The notes: generated by a model not told the origin, from the sequence alone. Shown: positions 8,090-18,305, counted from the stretch's first letter. The stretch: DNA of 64,000 bases from Cognatiyoonia koreensis (GCF_900109295.1 NZ_FOIZ01000002.1:248001-312000); one strand, 5' to 3'. Numbers and translations are program-made.

Positions 8090-9961
8090 TTAGCCGTTTT
8101 CGTGGAAATAGTCGTAGATCGTTTGCGCCATGTTGTCGGACACGCCTTCCACGGCCTTTAGATCCGCAAGGTTCGCCCGCGCAACTGCCTTGGCTGACCC
8201 GAAATGCGCCAGCAAGGCACGTTTACGGGTAGCCCCGACGCCTGGCACATCATCAAGAGGCGTCGCGCCGATCGCTTTCGTCCGTTTTGCCCGATGTGTA
8301 CCAATAGCAAAGCGATGCGCTTCATCGCGCATCCGCTGGATGAAGTAGAGGACAGGATCGTTGTGGCGTAACGCCATGACCGACTTGCCGGTGCGATGGA
8401 ATTCTTCCTTGCCAGCGTCGCGGTCTTCACCTTTGGCGACACCGACCATCGGCACGTCATCGACACCCAGTTCCGTCATGATCTGGCGAACGGCGCTGAC
8501 CTGCCCAGCACCACCGTCGATCAGCAAAAGATCGGGCCACACACCCGACTTGCGGTCAGGGTCTTCCTTAAGCAGGCGTTTGAAACGGCGGGTCAGCACT
8601 TCTTTCATCATTCCGAAGTCATCGCCCGGTGTCAGGTCATCACCGCGAATATTGAATTTACGATACTGGTTCTTTTCGAAACCTTCAGGCCCTGCGACGA
8701 TCATGGCACCGACGGCATGAGCACCTTGAATGTGGCTGTTGTCATAGACTTCAATGCGGGTAGGTGGTGCATCCAGATCAAAGGCCTGAGCAAGGCCTTT
8801 AAGCAACCGGCCTTGTGTCGCAGACTCCGACATCTTTCGGGCCAGGCTTTCGCGCGCGTTGCGCAACGCCCCGTTGACCAATTCCGCCTTTTCCCCACGC
8901 TGGGGCACAGTGATCTCGACCTTGCGACCTGCTTTCTCGCTCAATGCATCCGCCATGAGTTCGGGATCATCCAACCCATGACTGAGGATAATCGCGCGGG
9001 GCGGTTCGCGGTTTGCATAAAACTGCCCGACGAAGGCTTCCATCACCTCTGACCGGTCTTCGTCGCCACTGATCCTCGGGTAATAGTCATGGTTTCCCCA
9101 GTTTTGGTTGGCGCGGATAAAGAACACCTGCACGCACGCCTGCCCGCCATCAATATGCAAGGCGATAATGTCACCTTCAGCAACGGTCTGCGGGTTGATA
9201 CCTTGGGCCGATTGAACCTGTGTCAGCGCCTTGATCCGATCACGCAGTGCGGCCGCCCGTTCAAATTCCATCGCTGCCGACGCGTCCGACATCTGGGCTG
9301 CGAGGGCTTCCTGAATACCTTTGGTGCGCCCTGACAAGAACTTTTCCGCGTCAGCAACCGACTTGGCGTAGTCAGCTTCCGAAACCAAGCCAACACAGGG
9401 ACCTGAACAGCGTTTGATCTGGTATTGTAGGCAAGGTCTGGTGCGGGTCTCGAAGTCGGAGTCAGAACAGTTGCGCAACAGGAAGATGCGCTGCAACTGG
9501 TTCAAAGTGCGATTCACCGCGCCCGCACTTGCAAATGGGCCGTAATATCTGCCCGTTTCTTTTTTCGCACCACGATGCTTCTTGATTTGCGGAAAGGCAT
9601 GCGACTGCGAAACAAGTATGTTTGGAAAAGATTTGTCGTCGCGCAAAAGTACATTGTAGCGCGGTTTCAACTGCTTGATGAGGTTTTGCTCCAGCAGCAG
9701 CGCCTCCGTTTCTGTCTTCGTTGTCAGGAACATCATCGCGGCCGTTTCCTGAATCATCCGCGTAATTCGTGGCGAATGATTGCCGGGGCGGGCATAGTTA
9801 CTGACGCGGTTCTTGAGATTGCGCGCCTTACCGACGTAAAGCACGCGGCTTTCTGCATCCAGCATGCGGTAAACGCCCGGTGAACTGTCGAGCGTCCGCA
9901 AATAGCTTTGTATGCAGTCATACCCGCGCAAAGCGGTGTCCTGTTTTGACGATGGTGTCAC
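8090..9961 (-). CDS. uvrC: Excinuclease ABC subunit C
   Basis: The dual-incision nuclease of nucleotide excision repair. It has an N-terminal GIY-YIG domain ([20 protein letters not shown]), a Cys-rich region ([16 protein letters not shown]), a UVR motif ([11 protein letters not shown]), a C-terminal RNase H-like endonuclease ([11 protein letters not shown]), and a helix-hairpin-helix tail ([15 protein letters not shown]). GTG 9961 gives 623 residues, the usual family length. The frame stays open to an ATG at 10108, which would add 49 residues unlike UvrC, so I prefer the shorter form. The start is not settled. Confidence 0.93.
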   Translation of the reverse strand: MTPSSKQDTALRGYDCIQSYLRTLDSSPGVYRMLDAESRVLYVGKARNLKNRVSNYARPGNHSPRITRMIQETAAMMFLTTKTETEALLLEQNLIKQLKPRYNVLLRDDKSFPNILVSQSHAFPQIKKHRGAKKETGRYYGPFASAGAVNRTLNQLQRIFLLRNCSDSDFETRTRPCLQYQIKRCSGPCVGLVSEADYAKSVADAEKFLSGRTKGIQEALAAQMSDASAAMEFERAAALRDRIKALTQVQSAQGINPQTVAEGDIIALHIDGGQACVQVFFIRANQNWGNHDYYPRISGDEDRSEVMEAFVGQFYANREPPRAIILSHGLDDPELMADALSEKAGRKVEITVPQRGEKAELVNGALRNARESLARKMSESATQGRLLKGLAQAFDLDAPPTRIEVYDNSHIQGAHAVGAMIVAGPEGFEKNQYRKFNIRGDDLTPGDDFGMMKEVLTRRFKRLLKEDPDRKSGVWPDLLLIDGGAGQVSAVRQIMTELGVDDVPMVGVAKGEDRDAGKEEFHRTGKSVMALRHNDPVLYFIQRMRDEAHRFAIGTHRAKRTKAIGATPLDDVPGVGATRKRALLAHFGSAKAVARANLADLKAVEGVSDNMAQTIYDYFHENG

Positions 9962-10111
9962 GTCGGTCGCGCCTGTTATTCGATTCTGTTCTTGCTCTGC
10001 ACGATAACGCACAGGCGACAAGAGAAAAGGCATCCACGGAACTTGTGGATAACTTCGTGGGCAATTGCGCGCAACTCGCATTTTTCCGTTGTTTTTGAAG
10101 CCACTCATTAC

Positions 10112-10132
10112 AGTGCCTAATTTTTAGGCACT
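10112..10132. repeat. Perfect 9-bp inverted repeat upstream of uvrC
   Basis: AGTGCCTAA (10112-10120) and its exact complement TTAGGCACT (10124-10132) are separated by TTT, 4-24 bases upstream of the distal uvrC ATG at 10108. There is no T-tract, so it looks more like an operator than a terminator. The binding factor is unknown. Confidence 0.5.
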
Positions 10133-10252
10133 TACTTAATGCTCTGAAAAATATAGAGAATTTTTTTACCAAATGGCAAGTAACTGAAATCGTTAAGCTT
10201 TTGTAAACGGAAAGTGAACGCGCGTAAAAGCAGTGCACAAGTTGCCGTTTGG

Positions 10253-11032
10253 TCAATCAACTCCGACCACGTCGGGCGTCTCCCAAGCCAGGTGCTGACC
10301 GCCATCAATGGCCAACATCTGTCCCGTAACTGCCGGTGCATCAAGGAAGTAACCAAGTGCAGCCGTGATATCTTCCGGATTGGCCCCGCGTTTCAGAATT
10401 GTCGCTGCACGTTGGCTTGCGAACTGTTCTTCCGTCTGACTGGCCCCTTGCAGCGTTGGACCCGGACCGATGCCATTAACGCGGATCACTGGTGCGAGCG
10501 CCTGCGCCATTGTCTGCGTCATCGCCCAAAGGCCCATTTTTGCGATCGTGTAGCTGGTGTAGTCAGGGGTCAACTTGTGAATGCGCTGGTCGAGCATATT
10601 GACGATAAGACCGGATGCAACGGGCTCGCCTTGCGCATCTACGATTGGCTGCAAGCCTTGCGCCGCCATCGCTTGCGTCAAAACGAATGGCGCGCGCAGG
10701 TTGCTTTCCAGATGCCGGTCCCAGCTTTCGCGCGTTGCGGTGTCGAGCGTATCGCGCTCAAAGATAGACGCGTTATTCACGAGACAAGTGATCGGGCCAC
10801 CCAGTCGGTCTGCGGCCGCCACAAACAGATCGTGCGCCGCGCTTTCCATCAAGAGGTCTGCCTGCAACGTCACGGCCTTACGGCCAAGTCCCTGCAATTC
10901 GTTGACGACCTCCTGCGCACCGGTTCCGGATGACGCGTAATGGACAGCAACGTCAAATCCACGTGACCCAAGGTATAGCGCCATCGCACGACCCAATCGG
11001 GCCCCGCCACCTGTTACAAGCGCGCGGGTCAT
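10253..11032 (-). CDS. Short-chain dehydrogenase, pteridine reductase/FolM-like
   Basis: A 259-residue SDR from ATG 11032, which overlaps the upstream exchanger stop (ATGA). The cofactor loop is TGGGARLG, i.e. TGxxxRxG, with Arg where most SDRs have Gly. This variant is known from PTR1 and FolM (dihydromonapterin reductase) and prefers NADPH. NNASIFERD and YTIAK (catalytic Tyr/Lys) are present, and IGPGPTL is also PTR1-like. A pterin substrate is inferred from this motif only. The 5' region beyond ATG 11032 belongs to the exchanger gene. Confidence 0.85.
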   Translation of the reverse strand: MTRALVTGGGARLGRAMALYLGSRGFDVAVHYASSGTGAQEVVNELQGLGRKAVTLQADLLMESAAHDLFVAAADRLGGPITCLVNNASIFERDTLDTATRESWDRHLESNLRAPFVLTQAMAAQGLQPIVDAQGEPVASGLIVNMLDQRIHKLTPDYTSYTIAKMGLWAMTQTMAQALAPVIRVNGIGPGPTLQGASQTEEQFASQRAATILKRGANPEDITAALGYFLDAPAVTGQMLAIDGGQHLAWETPDVVGVD

Positions 11033-11973
11033 GTCAGCACGATCACGAGGTAGGCGACGTAACCGACTGACAGGACAACACCCCAGAAGCGTGTGATATC
11101 CATCTTGAAAAACACGAAGGGGATCAACAGCAGCGAAGAGGCCAACATGATCCACAGATCGAAACGCAACAGCCCCGGATCAACAGGAATCGTGCCGACA
11201 AGGCTTGCAACACCCATTATTCCAAGAAGGTTGAACATGTTCGAACCAATGACATTGCCCAGCGCAACATCAGCCTGCTTGCGCAGTGCGGCCATCACAG
11301 TTGTGGCCAGTTCTGGCAACGACGTTCCGATCGCAACCAGTGTAAGCCCGATCACTGTCTCGCTGATGCCAAAGTCACGCGCGATGTTGGTCGACCCATC
11401 AACAAGCAACTTCGCACCAAGTGGCAGGCCGATCAGGCCGATTACTAGAAAAAAGATGATCTGGCCCCAACCAAGACCGGGATCTGCACCTTCGATTTCC
11501 GCTTCATCCTCGTTAGCCTTGCGATGACGACGCGCCTCAATAAAGGCCCAGCCGAGCATGGCAGCCAGCGCCGACAGCAAGATGAGGCCGGACATCCAGT
11601 TCAGCACTCCGGTGAAACAAAGAGCCATGAACAGTACGGACGCCGCAATCATCTGCAGGTAGCTTTTATGGGTATTGCATTCGCTGGTGTGCATCGTCGC
11701 CAGCAGCGCCGGAACGCCAAGCACCAGTAGAACGTTTGCCGTGTTCGACCCGACAACATTACCAATCGCCAGCCCCGGAAATCCGTCGAGAATAGCTTGC
11801 ACAGAAATCAAAAGTTCTGGCGCCGATGTCCCGAAAGCCACGATCGTCAGGGAAACGATCAAAGCGGGCACGCCAAGTCGCAATGACATGTTCACCGCGC
11901 CGCGCACCAGAGAGTCACCTGCAAAAAGCAACATAACAAGGCCAAGCCCCGTCAAGAACCAATCCCAGAGCAA
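11029..11973 (-). CDS. Calcium/sodium antiporter (CaCA, YrbG-like)
   Basis: A 314-residue inner membrane cation exchanger with about ten hydrophobic helices in two inverted halves. Each half carries the alpha-repeat: VAFGTSAPELLIS and VAIGTSLPELATT, plus GNVVGSN and GNVIGSN. These Glu/Asn residues bind Na+/Ca2+ in the family. A charged cytoplasmic loop (EDEAEIEG) separates the halves. The start is probably the TTG at 11973, 3 bases after the stop of the small gene at 11977. It is translationally coupled to the SDR. Confidence 0.9.
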   Translation of the reverse strand: MLWDWFLTGLGLVMLLFAGDSLVRGAVNMSLRLGVPALIVSLTIVAFGTSAPELLISVQAILDGFPGLAIGNVVGSNTANVLLVLGVPALLATMHTSECNTHKSYLQMIAASVLFMALCFTGVLNWMSGLILLSALAAMLGWAFIEARRHRKANEDEAEIEGADPGLGWGQIIFFLVIGLIGLPLGAKLLVDGSTNIARDFGISETVIGLTLVAIGTSLPELATTVMAALRKQADVALGNVIGSNMFNLLGIMGVASLVGTIPVDPGLLRFDLWIMLASSLLLIPFVFFKMDITRFWGVVLSVGYVAYLVIVLT

Positions 11974-11976
11974 ACC

Positions 11977-12138
11977 CTATCCCCTTTCGCAGCGACAAGG
12001 ACCGTTTCCGATCCTGTAGCGTCCACATCGTTTGCACTTGGCTGCCGCCAGCCGATCCTGCCCGGGAAACCGAAACTTCCCAAAAATCGCAAGGACCGCG
12101 ATGAAAGCGAAAAAGAGACTGATGATCTTGATGAGCAT
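11977..12138 (-). CDS. 53-residue membrane protein with Cys-rich zinc-ribbon-like tail
   Basis: ATG 12138 to TAG 11977-11979. One N-terminal transmembrane helix (MLIKIISLFFAFIAVLAIFG) is followed by a basic tail with KCKRCGRYRIGNGPCRC, four Cys in CxxC and CxC pairs that could bind zinc. It starts one base after the S49 peptidase stop and ends 3 bases before the exchanger start, so it sits inside that operon. The tight packing and the Cys pattern are the evidence that it is real. Its function is unknown. Confidence 0.7.
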   Translation of the reverse strand: MLIKIISLFFAFIAVLAIFGKFRFPGQDRLAAAKCKRCGRYRIGNGPCRCERG

Positions 12139-12139
12139 A

Positions 12140-12934
12140 TCAGAGGCCGAACCGCGCGAATGCCGCCCGGTCCTCGACAGCGCTCATAGCGTCTGCGGCA
12201 AAGCGCGCACCGAACCTTTGGAGCAATGACTTGCGCTGACCGAACTTGCGGAACCGCACCTTGTCCCCGAACCGCGCTTTCATATGCGGAACAAGATGGT
12301 CGATGCCATCAGTCAGACCCTGCTCCAATGCCTTGCGTCCGACGAAAATCTCGCCGGTGAATAGGTCCGGATTGTCGACCAACTTGTCGGCGCGCCGTGA
12401 CTTGACATAGTCGATAAAGATCACGTGCAGGTCTTCGAGCCAGCCTTTCAGCCGCTTCACGTCCGCAGGATTTTCCTTTTTGAACGGGTCCAACATAGAC
12501 TTGGATTTACCGGCGGTGTGCACCCGACGTTCGACCCCGATCTTGGAAATAGCCTCCTGCAGACCAAACCCTGCAGAGATGACCCCGATCGAACCGACAA
12601 TCGATCCCTGATCCGTAAAGATTTCATCTGCTGCACATGCCAGCCAGTAACCGCCCGATGCCGCGACATCTTCGACGAAGGCGACGACGGGAACGTCCTT
12701 TTCCTCGGCCAGACGGCGAATGCGCGCGGCGATCAACGATGATTGGACTGCCGACCCGCCCGGACAATTGATTTGAAGCGCGACCGCTGCAGGTTTCCCC
12801 CGCGAAAATGCCTTTTCAAGAACGGGCGCAAGGCCAACGTCATCAAGTCCGTTCCCGCTATTGCTGATGCCGCCTTGTAGCCGCACGATATTGACCAGCG
12901 GTTCCGATTTTACGAATGGAATGAGATGTTTCAT
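12140..12934 (-). CDS. S49-family peptidase (SppA/SohB-like)
   Basis: A 264-residue serine protease of the signal-peptide-peptidase A clan. The nucleophile Ser lies in VAASGGYWLAC, the oxyanion/substrate region in INCPGGSAVQ, and GSIVGSIGVISA and the downstream Lys region (TAGKSKSMLDPFKKEN) complete the fold. There is no clear N-terminal transmembrane helix, unlike SohB or SppA, so it may be cytoplasmic or peripheral. It heads a compact operon with the zinc-ribbon peptide, exchanger and SDR. Confidence 0.88.
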   Translation of the reverse strand: MKHLIPFVKSEPLVNIVRLQGGISNSGNGLDDVGLAPVLEKAFSRGKPAAVALQINCPGGSAVQSSLIAARIRRLAEEKDVPVVAFVEDVAASGGYWLACAADEIFTDQGSIVGSIGVISAGFGLQEAISKIGVERRVHTAGKSKSMLDPFKKENPADVKRLKGWLEDLHVIFIDYVKSRRADKLVDNPDLFTGEIFVGRKALEQGLTDGIDHLVPHMKARFGDKVRFRKFGQRKSLLQRFGARFAADAMSAVEDRAAFARFGL

Positions 12935-12975
12935 CGGTATGATCTAGGCCCCGCGTGGCATTGCGACAAGGTTGC

Positions 12976-13737
12976 TTAGGCGCGAATACGCCAACCTGTG
13001 CGGAATATCCACCAGATGACCGTCATGCAAAGCAACGTGAAGAGTGAGATCGCACCGAGGGACAGCGCAATCGGCACATCAGCTGTGCCAAAGAATGACC
13101 AGCGGAACCCTGAAATCAGATAGACCACGGGATTGAACAACGTGATGTTTTGCCAGATCGGAGGCAGCATCGAGATCGAATAGAAACTGCCGCCCAGAAA
13201 GACCAAAGGCGTGATCACCAGCAGCGGGATCAGCTGAAGCTGTTCAAAATTCCCCGCCCAGATGCCGATGATGAAGCCCAGCAAGGCGAAGCTGAGGCAG
13301 GTCAGGAACAAGAAAGCAAACATCGCGAGCGGGTGAGCGATGGTGATATCCACAAAGAAGAACGACGTGATCAGAATGATCAATCCGATGAACATTGCCT
13401 TCGTGGCCGCCGCGCCGACATAGCCAATGGTGATTTCGAGAAAGTTCACCGGGGCTGACAGCAATTCGTAGATTGTTCCAATGAATTTCGGAAAGTAGAT
13501 TCCGAAAGAAGCGTTTGATGTGGCCTGCGTCATTACGGTCAACATGATCAAGCCCGGAACGATAAAAGCGCCGTAGCTGACTCCGTCAATCTCTTCGATC
13601 CGGCTGCCAATCGCCGTGCCGAACACGACAAAGTAAAGCGAAGTCGACAAGACGGGTGACACAAGGCTTTGCGTGATGGTGCGAAAAAACCGGGCCATCT
13701 CGAACCGGTAGATTGCGCCGACAGCGGTGAAATTCAT
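12976..13737 (-). CDS. ABC-2 type transporter permease
   Basis: A 253-residue permease with six hydrophobic helices. The first cytoplasmic stretch is [16 protein letters not shown], and the ABC-2 signature region ([20 protein letters not shown]; here [16 protein letters not shown]) precedes the last two helices. It forms an exporter with the ATPase encoded upstream, and the two genes overlap by 4 bp. Family members (YadH, NodJ) export lipids, drugs or polysaccharides. The substrate here is unknown. Confidence 0.9.
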   Translation of the reverse strand: MNFTAVGAIYRFEMARFFRTITQSLVSPVLSTSLYFVVFGTAIGSRIEEIDGVSYGAFIVPGLIMLTVMTQATSNASFGIYFPKFIGTIYELLSAPVNFLEITIGYVGAAATKAMFIGLIILITSFFFVDITIAHPLAMFAFLFLTCLSFALLGFIIGIWAGNFEQLQLIPLLVITPLVFLGGSFYSISMLPPIWQNITLFNPVVYLISGFRWSFFGTADVPIALSLGAISLFTLLCMTVIWWIFRTGWRIRA

Positions 13738-14660
13738 GCGTCTTCCCTCACAAGTCCAACAAATATCTCTTCGAGACTGCTTTGCTGCGTTTCCATATCG
13801 ACCATTTTCAACCCAGCCCCCTGCAGGTCGTTCAGTAATGTCGTGATGCCGGTGCGTTCACCCTTCGTATCGTAGGTGTAGACCAGCGCAGCGCCATCAT
13901 CCGCAATTTCAAGCTGGTAAGATGCAAGAGCCGCCGGAATACTTGTGACCGGTGCATCCAGCTCGATGCGCAAGCGCTTTTGGCCCATTTGCACCATCAA
14001 GTCCGCCTTGTCCTGTATCAAAAGGATTTCGCCCTTGTTGATGACGCCAACACGGTCAGCAATCGCTTCGGCCTCTTCTATGTAGTGCGTGGTCAAGATG
14101 ATCGTCACACCCTGCTCTTTCAGCCGGGCGACAACGTTCCACATATCTTTGCGCAGTTCGACATCAACGCCGGCAGTCGGTTCGTCGAGGAACAGCACGC
14201 GAGGCTCATGGGACAGCGCCTTTGCAATCAGCACACGGCGCTTCATGCCCCCCGATAGGGTCATGATGCGGTTGTCCTTTTTGTCATAAAGCGACAAATC
14301 TTTCAGGATCTGGTCAAGCAGGGCATCATTACGTGGCTTGCCAAATAGGCCGCGCGAAAACTGCACCGTGCGCTTGACCGTCTCGAAAGGTTCAAGATTG
14401 ATTTCCTGCGGGACAAGGCCAATCAAAGCGCGCGCTTCCCGAAATTCAGAACGCGTATCGTACCCGCCGACCGTAATCTTGCCAGAAGTCGCAACTGTGA
14501 TCCCGCAAATCGTTGAAATCAATGTGGTCTTGCCCGCACCGTTTGGCCCTAACAGCGCAAGGATTTCACCCTCTTCGATTTCAAGATTGACGTTCTTGAG
14601 CGCTTCAAACCCGTCAGCATATGATTTGCGCAGATCTTGAACGGATACGATGGATGACAT
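13734..14660 (-). CDS. ABC transporter ATP-binding protein (YadG/NodI-like)
   Basis: A 308-residue ATPase. Walker A is GPNGAGKTT (about 38-46), the Q-loop lies in LVPQEINL, the signature is LSGGMKRR, Walker B is [12 protein letters not shown], and the H-loop is LTTHY. A C-terminal accessory domain of about 90 residues follows. It pairs with the overlapping ABC-2 permease as an export system. It is divergent from the T6SS operon that begins at 14813. Confidence 0.92.
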   Translation of the reverse strand: MSSIVSVQDLRKSYADGFEALKNVNLEIEEGEILALLGPNGAGKTTLISTICGITVATSGKITVGGYDTRSEFREARALIGLVPQEINLEPFETVKRTVQFSRGLFGKPRNDALLDQILKDLSLYDKKDNRIMTLSGGMKRRVLIAKALSHEPRVLFLDEPTAGVDVELRKDMWNVVARLKEQGVTIILTTHYIEEAEAIADRVGVINKGEILLIQDKADLMVQMGQKRLRIELDAPVTSIPAALASYQLEIADDGAALVYTYDTKGERTGITTLLNDLQGAGLKMVDMETQQSSLEEIFVGLVREDA

Positions 14661-14812
14661 GGGAACCCTCAGACTTCTGCGCGGACCCTACTGCGCTGTT
14701 GCGGGAAGTAAAAGACACGGCCTCAAGCTGGACATCGTCACTTGACGCCTGCCGCCTGACTGACGAATGTGTCCGCACTGATTTCAGAACGAAATTCCGA
14801 CGGACGCCATTG

Positions 14813-15412
14813 ATGACGCCAAGTGATGCAGACGACCCTGCCGAAGACGAAAAGACCCGGCCGCCGGTCGTCACCACCCGTTACGAGACAGTGCGCGATC
14901 TATATGTCGCCATTCCGCAGATCGCAGAGCTGACGCAACAGCGCCCCCGCGAAGGGGAAGTAGCGCTGGAATACCTCTGGCGCTTGCGGTCATCGACGAC
15001 CCCCGAAGAGGCCATTACCTTCACCGCCTTCGCAATCCAGCCGAAACTTGCCATCTGGTGGGGGCATGAATGTCTGCGCGCTATGCCGGACGCGCTGTCA
15101 CAGCTGGACCGCCAGATGATGGAGCTGGTGGCGAACTGGATCGGACGTCCGGCAACCGATTTACGCCACGATGTTATGCGACAAGCTCTATATGCGCCTG
15201 CGCGCACACCAGGCGTGCACTTGGCGCTTGCAGTCGGTTGGTCTGGCGGATCAATTGCACCGAATGATACTGCAAGCGTGCCTCTGCACCGCGCACCCCG
15301 CGCAATTAACACCGGCATCCTGTCCTGCCTCGCCCGCGCCGACCTGTCGCGGCGCCCTGTATTCCTTGCCAAGTTTATCGACATGGCGGAATCGCTTTTC
15401 AAAGTTTATTAA
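14813..15412 (+). CDS. DUF6931 family protein, first gene of the T6SS operon
   Basis: About 199 residues with the sequence AELTQQRPREGE, LRSSTTPEEA and WWGHECLRAM that I associate with DUF6931 proteins of Rhodobacteraceae. These are alpha-helical and often sit next to T6SS genes; their function is unknown. ATG 14813 is preferred, but the frame is open further up and ATG 14654 would overlap the divergent ABC gene. It is followed 36 bp later by tagH on the same strand, so a T6SS role is likely but inferred. Confidence 0.75.
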   Translation: MTPSDADDPAEDEKTRPPVVTTRYETVRDLYVAIPQIAELTQQRPREGEVALEYLWRLRSSTTPEEAITFTAFAIQPKLAIWWGHECLRAMPDALSQLDRQMMELVANWIGRPATDLRHDVMRQALYAPARTPGVHLALAVGWSGGSIAPNDTASVPLHRAPRAINTGILSCLARADLSRRPVFLAKFIDMAESLFKVY

Positions 15413-15448
15413 TGTCAGGCGCTTAGCCTTTTCGCGGATTCTGCCTGA

Positions 15449-16723
15449 ATGACACTTACACTTCGGATCGAAAATTTTGACAGCTTGCCTGACGGTGGGC
15501 CGCTTTCGGTGACGTCGGATGGAAATGACCTGCAAGTGGGGCGATCTGCCTCTATGGACTGGTCGCTGCCTGATCCACAGCGTCACATTTCTGGTCATCA
15601 TTTCGATGTGAGCTTTCGCAACGGAAAATACTTCCTGACGGATGTCTCGACAAACGGTGTCTTCCTGGAAGGGCAGCGTCACCGAATAGAGGGTGCACAT
15701 GAACTGAAATCAGGTGAGCGGTTTCAGGTCGGCCATTATTTCATCACCGTCAGTCTGGGTGACGCAGCCGTCGCAGCCGCCGCGCCACCCCCGCAACAGG
15801 TTGAACCGCCGCAGCCGACACCGCCCGTCGTCGACGATAACAGCGACCCCTGGGCTATCGGAGGATCGCCTGCAGCGCCGATTGATCCGAACCCTCGGTC
15901 TGACCGGTCAGGTTTTGACGACTTCGCCAGTGACTTTATTAGCACGCCAACCGCACCGCAGCCTCAAGCCGCCCCAGCGACCGCTGCGCCGCAACCAGCC
16001 GCGGCACCCTCTCCCTTCGGCGGTTCAGGCTCGCCCTTTGACGGCGCGCCTGCGCCGGGGGCAGGTCCGGTATTGTCGCGAACACCGCCGACGGCACCTA
16101 CCGCGTTGCCAATTGCAACACCTCCACAAACGCCGGCACAGCCTGCAGGCGGTGACGCAGTGCTTAAGGCGTTCTGTGAAGGCGCAGGCCTCAGGATGCC
16201 GGCCGGTGCCACGACCGACCCCGAAGCATTTGCGCGTGAACTTGGCCGCACGTTGCGCGGTGCCAGCACTGAAGTCATGGCAATGTTGCAAGATCGCGCC
16301 GCAGCCAAGAAGTTCACAAAAGGGGGCGACCGTACCATGATGGGCGCTGCCCAGAACAACCCGCTGAAATTCCTGCCCGACGTGGATCAAGCGCTCGAAG
16401 TGATGTTCCTGCACCCCCGAGATGGCTTTATGTCCGGCGGTGATGGCCTGACTGACGCGCTGGCTGATGTACGCCAACATCAGGTGGCCGTGTTCGCTGC
16501 GATCCAGCCCGCCCTGATTAAGCTCATGTCGAAACTTGCACCCGAAGACATCGAAGAAGCGCTGGATGGCGGGCTTCTGTCTGGCGGCAAGCGTAAGGCA
16601 TGGGACGAATTCGTGCGTCGGTGGGACAAAATGACGACAAGCCATGAAAATGGAATGCTTGACGTATTCCTGTCGCATTTTGCTGAAAGTTACTCAAAAG
16701 CGACGAAAGGCAGCGGGCTCTAG
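15449..16723 (+). CDS. tagH: T6SS FHA-domain protein TagH
   Basis: A 424-residue cytoplasmic scaffold. The N-terminal FHA domain (about 1-105) shows VGRSASMDWSL, RHISGHHFDV and STNGVFLEG, the phosphothreonine-binding loops. A Pro/Ala-rich linker (about 110-230) leads to the C-terminal TagH domain (NPLKFLPD, FAESYSKA). In the threonine phosphorylation pathway, Fha binds proteins phosphorylated by PpkA and promotes T6SS assembly. PpkA, PppA and TagF are all encoded in this locus. The segment GGDRTMMGA resembles the phosphosite-like motifs of TssL. Confidence 0.92.
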   Translation: MTLTLRIENFDSLPDGGPLSVTSDGNDLQVGRSASMDWSLPDPQRHISGHHFDVSFRNGKYFLTDVSTNGVFLEGQRHRIEGAHELKSGERFQVGHYFITVSLGDAAVAAAAPPPQQVEPPQPTPPVVDDNSDPWAIGGSPAAPIDPNPRSDRSGFDDFASDFISTPTAPQPQAAPATAAPQPAAAPSPFGGSGSPFDGAPAPGAGPVLSRTPPTAPTALPIATPPQTPAQPAGGDAVLKAFCEGAGLRMPAGATTDPEAFARELGRTLRGASTEVMAMLQDRAAAKKFTKGGDRTMMGAAQNNPLKFLPDVDQALEVMFLHPRDGFMSGGDGLTDALADVRQHQVAVFAAIQPALIKLMSKLAPEDIEEALDGGLLSGGKRKAWDEFVRRWDKMTTSHENGMLDVFLSHFAESYSKATKGSGL

Positions 16724-16843
16724 GTCACAAGGTCATGAATACCATGCTTGACCAAAAAGGCTCTGCCTTGCAGGCTCACAACTTGAAATTGACAACAGGT
16801 GTGGGCGCGCCACCGGTAAATAATGCGTCGAAAGGATCATTGG

Positions 16844-18208
16844 ATGAGCTTTGACTGGCTAAAGGACCCCATTTCAGAAGACGCCCCCTGTGGCCCTGAT
16901 CTGGAAGCCACCGATGATGCACCGTTCGTTGATTATTACTTCGAAGCTGAATCCCGGATGCCCGAGCGATACTTCACGCCCGGCATCAAAGGCCCCGATG
17001 ACGACTTCATGCCCGGCGTGTCTTTCGATCCGGCAACGATCAAGCACGCCACCGAAAAAAAGACGATCACTGAACTTCTGAAGAAAAGCCGCGATCTGCG
17101 GCTGGTCTCTCTTCTGGCGCGCATGATGGTCCTTGCTGCACGCCTGCAGGATTTCGCGGATGCTGTGACAGCAATGGCTGATCTGCTGGAAACCTTCCCC
17201 GACAGGGTTCACCCGACCGACCAATCGGACCGGCGGTCGGCTATTGATGAACTTGGCAATAACGCTATCGTCGCAATCCCATTGCAGCACATCAACATCG
17301 CGGGTGCAGCCGAGGTGACCTATCGCAAATACCTTGCCGCGACAGGACAATCCGAACCACGTCAAGGCGAAGTCGGGCTCAACCCCGGCACAATGACATC
17401 AGAGCTGTCGTCACCAGGCAACAGCAAGGCCGTCGAAGCGGCGCATGCAGCGCTGAACCAGACAGCCAGCGCATTGAAGCGGATCAAGTCCGCCTGCATG
17501 CGGCTCGACAATCCGTTTACGCCAACACTTGGGCCAACGGAAAAGGCGATCGCCGACATTCAACGCTTGATCGCAGAATCCCGTACTGATCTGAAACCAT
17601 GGAGTGATGACAGCCCCTCGGCCGAGGCAGAGGATGATGAGGTCGGCAGTCACGCATCTAACACTTCGCCAATTGACGAAGCAGATAGCGCGAAACCAGC
17701 GGCGACTGCGCCAACTCCCGCGGCCGAACCGTTGGCCGGAGCCATTCCGAACCGTGCAGCAGCATTGCAGGCCTTAAATACCATCGAGGCGTTCATGGCG
17801 ACACATGAACCATCCTCGCCATCTTTATTGCTGATCACACAGGCCCGCCTGTTGGTCGGGAAACCGCTGGTCGAAGCGATTGAGACACTACTGCCCGAAC
17901 ACGCAAACAAGACGAAAATCACTCTCGGCGAGGGGACCGGGTTCGTGCTCTACATGGACCGGCTCAAGATGCTTGCTGGAGAGGCGGGGGGGCGCGCGCA
18001 ATCGTTGGAATCAGAAGACGCCGGAGCACCCCCAGAGATTACATCGCGTGTTAATATTGCACCAGTTTTGACGTCGATCGAGAGCTTCTTCCGCTCAAAG
18101 GAGCCAGCCAGCCCAATCCCGGTATTATTGTTTCGCGCGAGAACCCTTTTAGACAAGGACTTTACGTCGACTGTTTCCGATCTCATTCCGCCGGCGAATA
18201 ATGAATGA
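16844..18208 (+). CDS. tssA: T6SS protein TssA (ImpA)
   Basis: A 454-residue protein with the N-terminal ImpA domain (PISEDAPCGPDLEATDDA; EKKTITELLKKSRDLRLVSLL; FPDRVHP), which in TssA proteins caps the growing tail or baseplate. A Pro/Ala-rich linker and two C-terminal helical repeat units (each with EAFM/ESFF, EPSSPS/EPASPI and LL.ARLLV/LLFRARTLL) follow. This duplication looks like an internal repeat. ATG 16844 is preceded by GAAAGGA; an in-frame start at 16823 is less likely. Confidence 0.9.
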   Translation: MSFDWLKDPISEDAPCGPDLEATDDAPFVDYYFEAESRMPERYFTPGIKGPDDDFMPGVSFDPATIKHATEKKTITELLKKSRDLRLVSLLARMMVLAARLQDFADAVTAMADLLETFPDRVHPTDQSDRRSAIDELGNNAIVAIPLQHINIAGAAEVTYRKYLAATGQSEPRQGEVGLNPGTMTSELSSPGNSKAVEAAHAALNQTASALKRIKSACMRLDNPFTPTLGPTEKAIADIQRLIAESRTDLKPWSDDSPSAEAEDDEVGSHASNTSPIDEADSAKPAATAPTPAAEPLAGAIPNRAAALQALNTIEAFMATHEPSSPSLLLITQARLLVGKPLVEAIETLLPEHANKTKITLGEGTGFVLYMDRLKMLAGEAGGRAQSLESEDAGAPPEITSRVNIAPVLTSIESFFRSKEPASPIPVLLFRARTLLDKDFTSTVSDLIPPANNE

Positions 18209-18305
18209 CAACCAGAGGTATTGATGAATGATGGGAAACAACCGCATTAACGTTGACTTGCACCATATTTCCCGCTTCATTTACGTCGAGTTAAGGAGAA
18301 TTTAG

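Noticed and set aside
9962-10108. N-terminal extension of uvrC to ATG 10108
   Set aside because: The added 49 residues do not look like UvrC, and the shorter GTG start gives the normal family length. It is kept as an alternative only.
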